From: Tulasnella sp. 424 | Lineage: Eukaryota > Basidiomycota > Agaricomycetes > Cantharellales > Tulasnellaceae | NCBI GenBank assembly: GCA_019633425.1 | Contig: WSUB01000325.1 | Span: 1-23,431, forward strand | Reading direction: 5' to 3' | Length of the DNA stretch: 23,431 nucleotides | Shown here: positions 11,440-22,095 of the stretch, one piece after another | Numbering within the stretch: position 1 is the stretch's first letter | How the letters are laid out: every line of letters begins with the position of its first letter | Notes under the pieces: generated by a model | What the model was told of the DNA's origin: nothing | Database searches by the model: none | What the model saw: the letters and a program-made list of their open reading frames with translations, nothing else | Program-made: the position numbers and the translations under genes

Positions 11440-12929
11440 CCTAGGATTGTCAACTTCTTCCACAAGAACATGGTCTGTATTTGTGTCCTCGGGTGGTTCC
11501 AGATCTATTCCTCACTCAGCACGACATAGTATGCTCGGTTTCGATCTATTTGCTTTGCTTAGCTGACGACTCGTCCCTGCGCGGCGTTTTCGAGTATACC
11601 TATCTGTTGTTCTGGAACGTGTTCTGGTCCTTGGCCCCTGGAATTGCCATCGGGTCGTTCGACCGCATTATCGGTACGTTTCGAGCATATTTCTAATGCC
11701 CTGGTCTAATTCTGATGGCCTTCTAGATGATGATACTCTGATGACGTTGCCGGAGCTCTATCGTTAGGGTCGCGAACGGCGGTACTTTGATCTCAAGCTC
11801 TTCGCCATCTGCATGTTGAACGGTGTCATGCAGGTGCGGTTCACTCTGCAACCGCATTTCGTTTTATTCCGCTGATAACGTGTTACGGTCAATAGTCGGC
11901 CACCATATTCTTCCTCATTTGTTGCACTTACAACACCACATCCTCCAGGAACGATGGACGGGGTGTGCAGACCAGTACGACACGGCAACGGTCCGTTAAT
12001 TTCCTATACCCCGCCTCAACCGAGAGTCTGAGACACATCCTTCCCAAGACCATGATCGCAACAACTGCAACAGTCGTGAATTTGATCAATGGGCTGAACA
12101 CCGCCTTACCGGGTGGGTCTTCTTCGCAGTATCTATCGCTATCATCTTCATTTGAGCATACACTACTATCTATCCCGAAAATCTCTCCTGAGTGGCTCGT
12201 GACGGACGCATAGTGAGTACAGCCCTTGATAGTGGGATCCTCACTGCTAACGGTTCTTTAATCAGCGGCGACAATCGGTATACGTTCCCCTCCTCTTACT
12301 TCTGGTTCGGTATCATAGCTATGGTCCTGCTTTCAATTCTTCCGCGATACGTCCTCAAAGCCTACAGGTTTATCTACCCTCCGGACGACATCGACATCCT
12401 GAGGAGTCTCCGAGGCATCGACCCCGAGCATGACATTGCCCATGAACAGCCGGTCATGGGTAACCTTCAGCGAGGCGGAGAAGAACTCGACGACGATCGT
12501 CTGACTATGATAGAAACCAGGCAGTCGGAGGAAGGGCGAACATCTATACCGGCAAGGGGATCATTCCAAGGTCACCCGTCGTATCAGGGAGTTCGACCTT
12601 CAACGGACGCAGGACTGTCTCGTGCGAACCCATCTCAAGTCGATATGTCCACTGGTCGCGAAGGTACGAGCCGAGGCTTCGACTTCAGCACGGAGGAGGG
12701 AGGATACGCGATGCGACGAGTCCAGACACATCTTTCTGAACGACATGTCTCGCGTGTGTCGTTGCCCGCTGCCTTGGACACCAGTACGCCGAAGCGGCGT
12801 CAAGTTAGCCTGAACATCTTCTCGTCGTTGAGAAAGTCGAAAGGGCGGTCTCAAACAACGCCTGCAAGCGCCCCTCCCGAAGACAAGAAACCGCCACCAC
12901 CGTCGCCCCCAGCAGCTCCACGGCAATGA
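11440..12929 (+). pseudogene. P4-ATPase (phospholipid flippase) 3' fragment, copy A
   Basis: Remains of the last membrane segments and cytosolic tail of a type IV P-type ATPase, the family that moves phospholipids to the cytosolic leaflet. Recognisable pieces are VNFFHKNMV, FEYTYLLFWNVFWSLAP, a FDRII/DDDTLMTLPELYR junction split by an intron, NLINGLNTA, and YFWFGIIAMVLLSILPRYVLKAY followed by the PDDIDI motif. The tail ends in TGA at 12,927. An intron at 12,213-12,265 keeps its ends and a CTAAC. Lesions include TAG at 11,765 in place of the Tyr codon in ELYRYGRE and TGA at 12,153 after FAVSIAIIFI, probably from a Trp codon. Everything upstream, including the catalytic DKTGT region, is missing. 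The 3' frame from about 12,266 is still open. Confidence 0.8.
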
Positions 12930-14217
12930 CGGGGGAATGGAGTTTCCGAGGCCAGGTAGCTAGACTAGAACATTTGTCAACTAATACCACTATTTCATAC
13001 ATGCTTGTTCTCTCCACTGTTTTCGAAATTCCATTACGGCATTTGTTATCTCTTTCTCTCGTGCATCTCGGTGTTCTTCTCTGTTTAGCCCTTTTTTGTA
13101 TCTACCAACGCTTCTCGCTCCTTTTTACGCGCCTTTACGACGAACTTTTCAATATGATGCACTTGTCGATTGGAAATCTTTTTGAGCTTTTGACTGTTAT
13201 AGAAGAAACCCGCGCTGGGAGAGTTCTTCCCGGGTTCGTTCGCGGTATACTATGGCAACTCAATCACCCAATGCGGTGCCAGTAGCTTCCCATAGCAGTT
13301 GTTCGTCTGCTCTGACAGGTGTTGCTTTACATGGGACTTGCATAGATCCTTCTTGGGGGAGGAATTGCTTCAAGTCGCAGTATTTACCTACGGTTCGGGG
13401 CCACAACGGAGCCAAAGTCAAGCGTTTTTTCAGTGGGAAGGATACTTTCATGCCTCAGCCCTTGATCGTCCTCTTGGCTTCTACTTTACACCTTGTGCCA
13501 AGATAATATAGCTTACGGTGCATGTTCCAAGGGCAAGATCCCCTCCCCCTGGACTGGTGGTGGGCTATGGCCAGCCTATGGGAGTCTGGATTCACGAGGC
13601 TTGCTGGAGATTAGGAACGGAATTTTCCTCTCTCCTCATTGCCATTCAGCTCTGAGATGGCATATTATTGAAGCTTGACACCTGCGGTCGATTCGCGGTG
13701 GGGGTGTGACAGTGGAGGAGCAAAGCCAACCATCCCTTGGAAGAAGCGGGCGTAAATACAAAGGCCGTAGAACGTATATTCAAGCATGTTCCACCTGGAC
13801 CGAAACCCGCGATGGTCATTGAGCGTGGAACACCGAATGGGATTGCGAGGACGGAGTTTGGCACGTGCACGTGATTGGACGAGGTAAGTAACCGTTGATC
13901 ACCGACATTCCACCATTGCAACTTGAAGTGGCTGTATCTTTTAGCTCACACCTTCCGCAAATTAGTAGCCAAGCCATCCACGCGCAGAGGAGGGACACTG
14001 TTTGGAGAAAAATCTGCACTTTTCAACTCGATGAAACGATTCGATCATGTCACGACACGAGGCAAAGCCACCAAACACCAGGAAACAGCGAGGAGCCCCA
14101 GCCGTCCACGCCGACTCAAAAGGCGGTTCCACCGCTCGTCTGTGCACCACCTCATACCTCCATACTCATCGCTTCTTTCCCAGCCCGGATAGACGAAATA
14201 CTTCAAACCTTCGTTCG
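12930..14217. other. Post-flippase tail, duplication junction and 5' flank of copy B
   Basis: No supported gene. From 12,930 to about 13,500 the sequence matches 22,675-23,260, so it is the tail of the duplicated unit. The junction with the next unit lies near 13,500. From there to 14,217 it matches about 160-1,079 upstream of copy A and must hold whatever promoter copy B uses. A 275-aa open frame from 13,895 overlaps exon 1 in another frame, but the equivalent frame in copy A has stops, so I do not use it. Confidence 0.55.
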
Positions 14218-17200
14218 ATGGACAAACTTGTCTCGAGGTTCCTCGACCCATCTCGCAACCTCGGGTTTCGGAAACCGGCTTCGGGGTCTCACACCCCCAC
14301 GACGAATGAAAATATTGAACAAGGTTACGTCACAGACGGATATGAAGATGCTGTGGTCGCTGAAGCATCAGCACAGGAGAAACGGTCTGTGGTGGGTCGT
14401 ATCTATCGTTCTCAAGTTTTCCCTACCACTAACAAGAATACCGCAGCGGAGAGGACTGGATGCTCTTTCGGGATTCAGGATTTCTTCCAGGGCAATCGTC
14501 TTTTCTTCAGAGCAATCTGGTGGATGTGGTGGAAAGGCCGACGTGGCCCAGGCGACTTTCAGACGAACCATATGGACCCGGCGCAAAGATTGGGAGGTTG
14601 TGGCGGTAAAGAAACTCCGATTGGGCGACGCTAGGAAACAACCAAAGGTTTCCAGAGTAGGAATAATCATACCTATTGCGCTATACAAGGCTTATGGATT
14701 TCATCCAGGAATTCGTCCATGAAGTGGGGGTGATAGCCGGGCTGTCACATAAGAACATCGTCCGATTGATCGGGTTTGTTGAAGACCTCAAGAACGGAAA
14801 GGCCTGGATAGTTATGTCCTGGGAACCGAATGGAAACATTAGCGAATTCCTTGCCACGGGAGAGTGGGAAATTCCGGAGCGCGTTTCACTTGTAAGCGAA
14901 ACTCGTCTATGTGGGAGACGAAGGAAAAGCCAATCGTGTGTTTATGCCAGATCCAGGATACATTTAGGGGTATCAAATACCTACACACTCACCAGCCACC
15001 GATTTGCCACGGGGACCTTAAATCGGTCAGTTGGTCGATCTACACTCATTTAGGGCGTGTTGTCTCACTGAACGTTGCTTAGTTCAACATTCTAGTCAGC
15101 TCGTCCTATCGCGCAATCATTACCGACTTTGGATCGGCCCGCGTTATCACTGAGCCAGAAGAAGGGGCCATGGACGATGGGATTGGCCGAGAGGTCCAAG
15201 GAAATGACCAGACCACGACGCAAGATTCCCCGCAAATACACGTCGGTGCCATTGGGAATCAGTTAACCTTGACAGGGCCCGCCTGGTCCCTCCGCTGGGC
15301 ACCTCCTGAGGTTGTGCATGGGGAAAGTCCCCGGTTGTCGAGTGATATCTGGGCAGGTAGCTGGATCTGCTGGGAGGTAGGTCCACCCACAAATGTCTGG
15401 GATCCGCCTTGTAATCGCTGAATCCCATCAACTCACCCTTGCTAGGTCATAACCGACAAAATTCCATTTGCCGAACTCGATTCAGCAGGCGCTATAACGT
15501 TGACGGTGATCCAAGGAGACGTTCCTTCGGCTCGCGAAGATGCTCAACTGGGCCAGATCATCGCGCTTTGTAGTTTGATGCAGGATTGTTGGGCATTCAA
15601 TCCTAAAGCTAGACCGACCGTTACTGAGTGCTGCAATCAGCTAGAGTGGATCGTGAGTCTTCCGCTGATTTCGAGACAAACGTTATTAACGTGCATCTCC
15701 TTTCAGCCGTCAATTCCCCCATCAAGTGGGAAGTCTTCGGGTCCCGAAGTCCCGCCCGGCGAGCTTTTAGTGGTGTCGGGTTTCGTGCAATTCAGCCAGA
15801 GTAACTATGAAAATGCCGCCTCGTTGTTTGAAGAAGCACTGTCTGTCGCGGGATCCTCAGGCTTCCAACAAGTGGCCGCAAACGCGTTGAGGGGTTTGGG
15901 AAACGTCTACCGTCTTCAATCCAAATACACCCAGGCCGAGAAGTTGTACACTCAAGCGCGAGAGAGATATACTCGCATCGGTGATGTCATGGGCCGGGCG
16001 ATGACGTTGGATGGCCTGGGCGAGGTCTACCGCCTTCAATCCAAGTACACTCAGGCTAAAGAGTCGTTCACCCAAGCGCAAAAAATATACATTCGCGTCG
16101 GTTCAGACCTGGGCAAAGTGTTCACGTTGTATGGCCTGGGAAACGTCGATCATGATCAATCCAAATACACCCAGGCCCAAGAGTCGTACACCCAGGCACA
16201 AAAGATATGCGCTCGTATCGGGCATGATCAGGGCCGAGCGTGCACGTTGTATGGCCTGGGGAACGTCTACCGTGATCAATCCAAATACACCGAGGCCGAA
16301 GAGGCGTACACCCAAGCGCAAGAAATATGCACTCGCATCGGTGATGACCTGGACCGAGCAAACACGTTGGATGGCCTGGGACACCTTTACCGCCTTCAAT
16401 CCAAATACACCCAGGCCGAAGAGTCATACGGCCAAGCACAAGAAATTTACACTCGCATCGGTTCGGACTACGGCCGAGCAAACACGTTGGAAGGCCTGGG
16501 ACACGTCTACCGCCTTCAATCCAAATACGCCCAGGCCAAAGAGTCGTGCAACCAAGCGCAGGAAATTCACACTCGCATTGGTTCAGACCGCGGCCGAGCA
16601 AACACGCTGGATAGCCTGGGACACATCTACTATCTTCAATCCAGATACACCCAGGCCGAAGAGTCGTACACCGAAGCGCAAGAAATATTCACTCGCATCA
16701 ATTCAGACCAGGGCCGAGCGAACACGTTGTACGGCCTAGGACACGTCTACCGCGACCAATCCAAATACACCCAGGCCGAAGAGGCGTACACCGAAGCGCA
16801 AGAAATATACACTCGCATCGGTAGTGACCAGGGCCAAGCGAACACGTTGTATGGCCGGGGAGACCTCTACCGTCTTCAATCTAAATGCACCGAGGCCAAA
16901 CAATCGTTCACCCAAGCGCAAGAAATATGCACTCGCATCGGTGATGACCAGGGCCGAGCGTGCACGTTGTATGGCCTGGGACACGTCTACCGTCTTCAAT
17001 CCGAATACACCCAGGCAGAGAGATCGTACACCGAAGCGCAAGAAATATACACTCGCATCGGTAGTGACCAGGGCCGAGCGTGCACGTTGAATGGCCTAGG
17101 AAACGTCTACTGCGACCAATCCAAATACACCCAGGCCGAAGACTCGTACACCGGAGCGCAAGAAATATACACTCGCGTCGGTGATGACCTGGGCCGGGCG

Positions 17201-19018
17201 ATGACGTTGGATGGCCTGAGCAAGGTCTACCGTCTTCAATCCAAATACACTCAGGCTCAACAGTCGTACACCCGGGCGCAGGAAGTATACACTCGCTACG
17301 GTAACATGTTATATGGCCTGGGATACCTCTACCGGCTTCAATCCAAATACACCGAGGCAGAAGAGTCGTACGCCCAAGCGCAAGCAATATACGCTCGCTT
17401 CGGTTCGGAGCCGGGCCGAGTGAACACGTTGGATGGCCTGGGAAGTGTCTACTATCTTCAATCCAAATACATCGAGGCCGAAGAGTCGTACACCCAAGCG
17501 CAAGAAATATACACTCGCATCGGTGATGCCCTGGACCGAGCAAACACGTTGTACAGCCTGGGAAATGTCTACCGTCTTCAACTCAAATACACCCAAGCCG
17601 AAGAGTCGTACACCCAAGCGCGAGAGAGATACATTCGCATCGGTGATGACCTGGGCCAAGCGAACACGTTGTATGGCCTGGGAGACATCTACCGTCTTCA
17701 ATCCAAATACACCCAGGCCGAGGAGTTGTACACTCAAGCACGAGAGAGATACACTCGCATCGGTGATGACCCGGGCCGAGCGTGCACGTTGTATGGCCTC
17801 GGACGCGTCTACCGTCTTCAATACAAGTACACCCAGGCCGAAGAGTCGTACACCCAAGCGCGAGAAATATACACTCGCATCGGTGATGACCTCGGCCGAG
17901 CGAATACGTCGTATGGCCTGGGACACGTCTCCCGTCTTCAATCCAAATACACCCAGGCGGAAACGTCGTACACCGAAGCGCAAGAAATATACACTCGCAA
18001 CGGTTCTGACCAGGGCCGAGCGAACACGTCGTATGACCTGGGAGACCTCTACCGTCTTCATTCCAAATACACCCAGGCCGAGGAGTTGTACACTCAAGCG
18101 CGAGAGAGATACACTCATATCGGTGATGACCAGGGCCGAGCGTGCACGTTGTATGGCCTGGGACACGTCTATCGTCTTCAATCCAAATACACCCAGGCAG
18201 AAAATTCGTATGGCGAAGCGCAAGAAATATACACTCGCATCGGTAATGACCACGACCGGGCAAAAACGCTAGGTAGCCTGGGGCACGTCTACCGTCTTCA
18301 ATCCAAATACGCTCAGGCTAAAGAGTCGTTCACCCAAGCTCAAGAAATATACATTCGCATCGGTTCAGATTTGGGCAAAGTGTTCACGTTGTATGGCCTT
18401 GGAAACGTCTATCGTGATCAATCCGAATACACCCAGGCCGAAGAATCGTACACCCAGGCGCAAGAAATATGCACTCGCATCGAGCATGATCAGGGCCGAG
18501 CGTGCACGTTGTATGGCCTGGGAAACATCTACCGCGATCAATCCAAATACACCGAGGCCGAAGAGTCGTACACCGAAGCGCAAGAAATATACACTCGCAT
18601 TGGTGATGACCTGGACCGAGCAAACACGTTGGATGGCCTGGGACACCTTTACCGTCTTCAATCCAAATACACCGAGGCCGAAGAGTCGTACATCGAAGCA
18701 CTAGAAATATACGCTCGCATCGGTAATGACCTGAGCCGAGCAAACACGTTGTATGACCTGGGACATGTCTACCGTCTTCAATCCAAATCCACCTTGGCAA
18801 AAATGTCGTACACCAAAGCGCAAGAAATATACACTCGCATCGGTGATGACCTGGGCCAAGCGAACACGTTCTGTGGCCTGGGACACGTCTACCGTCGTCA
18901 ACTCAAATACACCCGGGCAAAAAAGTCGTACACCCAAGCGCAAGAAATATACAATCGCATCGGTAATGACCAGGGCCTGGCAAAAACGCGACGGGCTCTT
19001 GGAAGTCTGTCCCGGTAG
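14218..19018 (+). CDS. Protein kinase-TPR array fusion protein (copy B, 26 TPRs)
   Basis: Paralogue of the first fusion with the same seven-exon plan: 14218-14391, 14447-14656, 14709-14891, 14951-15025, 15083-15376, 15446-15652 and 15707-19018. All exons are whole codons without stops; the product is 1,484 aa. The ATG aligns with that of copy A. Kinase features are SGGCGGKADV (Gly-rich loop), VAVK lysine 113, HGDLKS followed by FN (Asp211, Asn216), DFG at 229-231, APPE, SSDIW and a CW...ARP end. The catalytic residues all look intact. The TPR array spans residues 439-1484. Unlike in copy A, the last intron is 54 nt and free of in-frame stops, so its retention would only insert 18 residues between kinase and array. 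Probably cytosolic; target unknown. The kinase domain appears to be under constraint despite the decayed neighbours. Confidence 0.85.
15878..19015 (+). repeat. 120-bp coding tandem repeat, 26 TPR units plus cap
   Basis: Twenty-six TPR units of 40 residues followed by a 12-residue partial unit (AKTRRALGSLSR) before the stop. One unit near 17,296-17,315 lacks 18 bp (TRYGNMLYGLG), shortening it to 34 residues. Compared with array A, position 5 is often Tyr, position 9 often His or Asn, and position 13 is Asp in several units (VYRDQ). Units at 16,030-16,400 and 18,295-18,665 form a duplicated block. Confidence 0.93.
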
Positions 19019-19395
19019 CAATGTCGTGGGACCGAGGCGAACCCATCATGTAGGCACGAGAAGGAGAAAGAGAGAGAGAGAGAGAGATGCCAGGATTGGT
19101 CACATTGATTGCGCCGAAGATACCTCCCAACGCCATGCTATTGCGTCACGAGAGCAAGCTCGTTCTTAACATGACATCTGTACACTCCTACTACTGCACT
19201 CTTAGATAACTCCCATTTATAAGACTTTCGATGGCTTGTTCATTGCAATATATTCGCTAGAATAGTCAACCGTCCACAAAATCCTGTTCTGCCACATCGT
19301 GTGGATCATGCTTGTTCGGTTTGGTACGACGGATTAGGATAGGTTCGAAACCACTCTGCGACGTCTCTCCGGACATTCAGGGCACGTAGCCTTTA
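19019..19395. other. 3' flank of kinase-TPR copy B
   Basis: No gene. It matches 7,495-7,720 after copy A from about 19,165. It contains an (AG)n microsatellite at 19,069-19,087 that copy A lacks. Confidence 0.6.
19069..19087. repeat. (AG)n microsatellite
   Basis: Uninterrupted AG dinucleotide run of about nine units, preceded by purine-rich sequence, just after the copy B stop codon. Confidence 0.9.
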
Positions 19396-20071
19396 CAGCT
19401 GTTTGCGGTTCTGTTGGCACAAACAAAATCTTACCTACTTTTCTACTTTTTCGTCGGGGATCGATCTCTCCACAGCCCCTGAGGCTACTATCCTCAAAGT
19501 TGATACACAGACTCTAAGAGCAATTATGCAAGTGCTCGACTACTTGTTTGATCTTAAAACGGCCATGTGAGGAATGTTCACCCAACGCTCTCATCAACGG
19601 ATCAGCGATCCCTTGCTCCTTCATTTAGGGCCTTTTTGAGATTCCATACCCCTCAAGCTCTTAAGGAATGACCTCCAGAAGGGTTATGATGCCTGTGGCT
19701 AACTGATGCGCATTTTTGCTTAGTGACCGTGGGTATGTTGGCAGAGACCCACCCAGCCCCTACCACTACCGCAACGGCGCCGGCATCTAATAATTCTATG
19801 TTAGTTTACAGAGTTGATATATCTACGGCATTTCGTTCGCATGTTTGAAAGCGATTCATTCCGCAAAGCAAACACCGACGAAGCTCAGCAGACTTTCCTC
19901 CTGTAAAGCAACTCCCCCAGTTTTAGCTTGTGCATTTGCGTATACGCCTTTTAGTTGCACCTGCCAGATATTAGAACAATCGGTGGTGAGCTGAGTGAGC
20001 TATCCGTCGCGCACACTCAGAGTCGAAATTACATAAGCATTTGTTTGTGCCAACATTATCGCAAGCAGCTG
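19396..20071. mobile_element. Non-autonomous DNA transposon (MITE-like), 676 bp
   Basis: The ends are imperfect inverted repeats of about 36-38 bp. Both start CAGCTG and share TTGCG and then TGTTGGCACAAACAAA, with about six mismatches. The element is bounded by TA on both sides (19,394-19,395 and 20,072-20,073). The equivalent position in unit 1, near 7,721, lacks it and reads straight from one flank to the other, so this is a filled site against an empty site. No transposase-like frame lies inside. The TA flank fits Tc1/mariner-type insertion, but the superfamily is an inference from the target site only. Confidence 0.8.
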
Positions 20072-20073
20072 TA

Positions 20074-20471
20074 ATGACTCTATGACGAGGTGGGACAGGC
20101 AATTTCCCCTCCCTCTTTTGCCTCTTCAGGCTGCAGCCTTGCGAACCATCATTCGATGTGCGGTACTTTTGTATATGCATGAAAGACGCCCCTTTGCATT
20201 AACCAAGAGCACTGCACGTAACTGACACGCATAGAGGCAGGTTCCTCGTTGCATCTTGCTGGACCTTGCATATGCGAATTTACGAGTTTCAACGCGATCA
20301 TTTCCGAAGACCGAGATGCGACAATTCCGGAAGGTGGCTCTACTTCGGCACTCGTTTGCTTGACCCTGAGAGCTTTACTCATGGGCCATCTTTTCCGAGG
20401 AATAGCGTGGCATTGGAAGCGGAACCGCACCTGGAATAAACGGAAACAGAGAAGGCAAAAGCAAGTTAAAT
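20074..20471. other. Septin 3' flank in unit 2, up to deletion junction
   Basis: Matches 7,725-8,085 of unit 1 and then passes directly into the septin exon that begins GSERN in reverse. No gene. The minus-strand frame 20,149-20,514 reads through this junction and is an artefact of the deletion. Confidence 0.6.
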
Positions 20472-21570
20472 TGCGCTCAGAACCAACGACTGCGAAAGGA
20501 ATGATGTTCTGCAACTGGTGTTAGCAGGCATCCCCGCGCTCAAGCGAAGACGTCACTCACCCGATGGTCTCGTTCAACGCAAGTTCTTCTGGGTCATTCT
20601 CATCAGTGTCGAAGGGGTATAGACGAATGTTTTTACACTGAATCTCCGCCCGGATGTTGTTCTTGAACACTTCGCGTTCCTCCAGAGTGAGAGAGTCGGC
20701 TTTGGCGATAATGGGCACGACGTTGACGACTTCTCTAAGCTTCTTCATGACAATAATGTCGAAGGGAGTGTCCGGTGGGGCTGATGAAGAAAAGGCAGCA
20801 ATGGATGCGAGTGTCTTGGATGTGCTTGTCACGCATGGCGGTCAACTCCTTACGGAGGTATGCAGAGTGCTGGTGCAGTTTGCAAAGAAGCCGAAGTCAG
20901 AAAACAGAAAACAACCGAGTAGGGTTTACTTTAACCTTGATATACTTGATGATCGTATCCCAGCCACCTTCATTGTTGATTTGGTCGCCGTAACTGGGGG
21001 TATCAACGGTGTTGAGTCTCAGCCTGACACCATTTTCAACAGTGACTGCGAAGACAAAAGCCATTTAGTGCCATGGATCAGAGGAAAGGCGCGTCGAATG
21101 GGACAGAGACACGAGAACGGCGTTCAATGCACCGGTAGACGAAGAGGAAAAAGAGTAGCAAAGTAGCGGCAAAATGGAAAACGCGACGCACCATGCGGCA
21201 CAGCCTGGATCTCTGTCATCTGTCTGACCGGCTCATCATACTCAAGACGACCATTGAAGTCGATGAGATGAGAAGCAAAGGTGGTGTGGATCGTAGTGCT
21301 CCTTTTCCGGTCTTGTCTGTCCTACGACGGTAACGTTGAACTGGAAGCGGCGCTTCAACGGCTTGTACTCGATTTGACGAGTGATGGAGTCAAAGCCGCC
21401 ATAGTGCAGTGGACGGATTTCATTAACAGCAGCGGTGGCTATGGTAAAGGACAATACGTAAAGGGGACGGTGGTCGAGGAAAAAGGAGTGGAAGACGTCG
21501 TTGGTCATCTCACGGAATTCCGGAGCGACGCTTACATAACTTACCTCTGTGCCTGAAGGCTCCACTTTGC
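20472..21570 (-). pseudogene. CDC10: Cdc10-type septin pseudogene, copy B (3' truncated)
   Basis: Second septin relic, recognisable from YGGFDSITRQIE, FASHLID, YLRKELTAMRDKHIQDTR, VPIIAKADSLTLEE and IPFAVVGSERN. It is more damaged than copy A. The P-loop reads GQTRPEK with a net frameshift, the switch II DTPG has become DTPS, and about 8 nt are missing near 20,763 inside the exon that should read PTGHSLRPID. The gene ends abruptly after GSERN because about 570 bp were deleted, removing the septin-unique element and C-terminus. The exon holding the AKAD guanine-specificity motif is intact here although broken in copy A. Confidence 0.83.
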
Positions 21571-22095
21571 CTCTCTTCCCCTCCCCGCCTCACGAGCCCG
21601 CCGCCTTTTTCGTCAGCCGATCTTTTATATATCTTGTTGGGTGATGTTGTTGTGGGCGATTGTGCCCTTGTTCTCCTCTGTGTGAATATGACCATTCTTC
21701 CTTAGCGCTTCTTTGGCCTTGATCACTCTTTTCCCAAATTTCCCTTTCATCGATCCATTCCATCCACTCCGTCTCTGTCCCCTCTGCTAATCCAAGTCCG
21801 CTTTGACCTTTGGAGGTCCATTTATGCCGCCTCAATGACCCATCCATCCCGCCTCACCGCTTCATTCACACTCTCTTTCTTTTCCACTGTAGTTTCTGTC
21901 TAAACATATATTTATAGTATCATGGTCAACCGTAGCGGGACTTTGATTTGGGCTGCAGCAGACACCAGAGCGAACTCCCTTATCTGAAGTAAAACGAAAG
22001 TTGGGATTCACTGTTTGTTTGTTTTCGTGGCCAACCATCTCCGCCTTTTGGTAACCGTCGGCTCCGCGCAGAAATCCTACGCCTGGCGGTGCCTA
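21571..22095. other. Upstream flank of septin relic B
   Basis: No gene. Matches about 9,761-10,310 of unit 1. It then joins flippase tail sequence directly near 22,096, whereas unit 1 has about 2 kb more between these points. Confidence 0.55.

Larger units (their letters stand above)
160..13500 (+). repeat. Segmental duplication unit 1
   Basis: Direct duplication unit whose parts recur in the same order and orientation from about 13,500 onward. Matched parts are the 5' flank (about 160-1079 with 13,500-14,217), the kinase-TPR gene, the 3' flank (7,495-7,990 with 19,165-20,340), the septin relic, the flippase 3' end and the post-flippase tail (12,930-13,500 with 22,675-23,260). Matches were seen by eye as long stretches of shared sequence broken by indels. 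The left edge is approximate: similarity becomes visible near the TATATAGCT string at about 160. Confidence 0.8.

Noticed and set aside
13895..14722. A 275-aa single open frame covering the 5' part of copy B and the kinase N-lobe
   Set aside because: Upstream of intron 1 the same frame in copy A contains stops, while the other frame is open with only in-frame indels in all three copies. A 55-nt GT...AG intron with CTAAC explains the frame change.
15857..19021. Long minus-strand and alternate-frame open frames across TPR array B
   Set aside because: Same cause as in array A: they are shadows of the periodic TPR coding sequence.
19971..20180. Possible transposase remnant in the inverted-repeat element
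   Set aside because: The 69-aa frame crosses the element's right end and shows no DDE-type motif.
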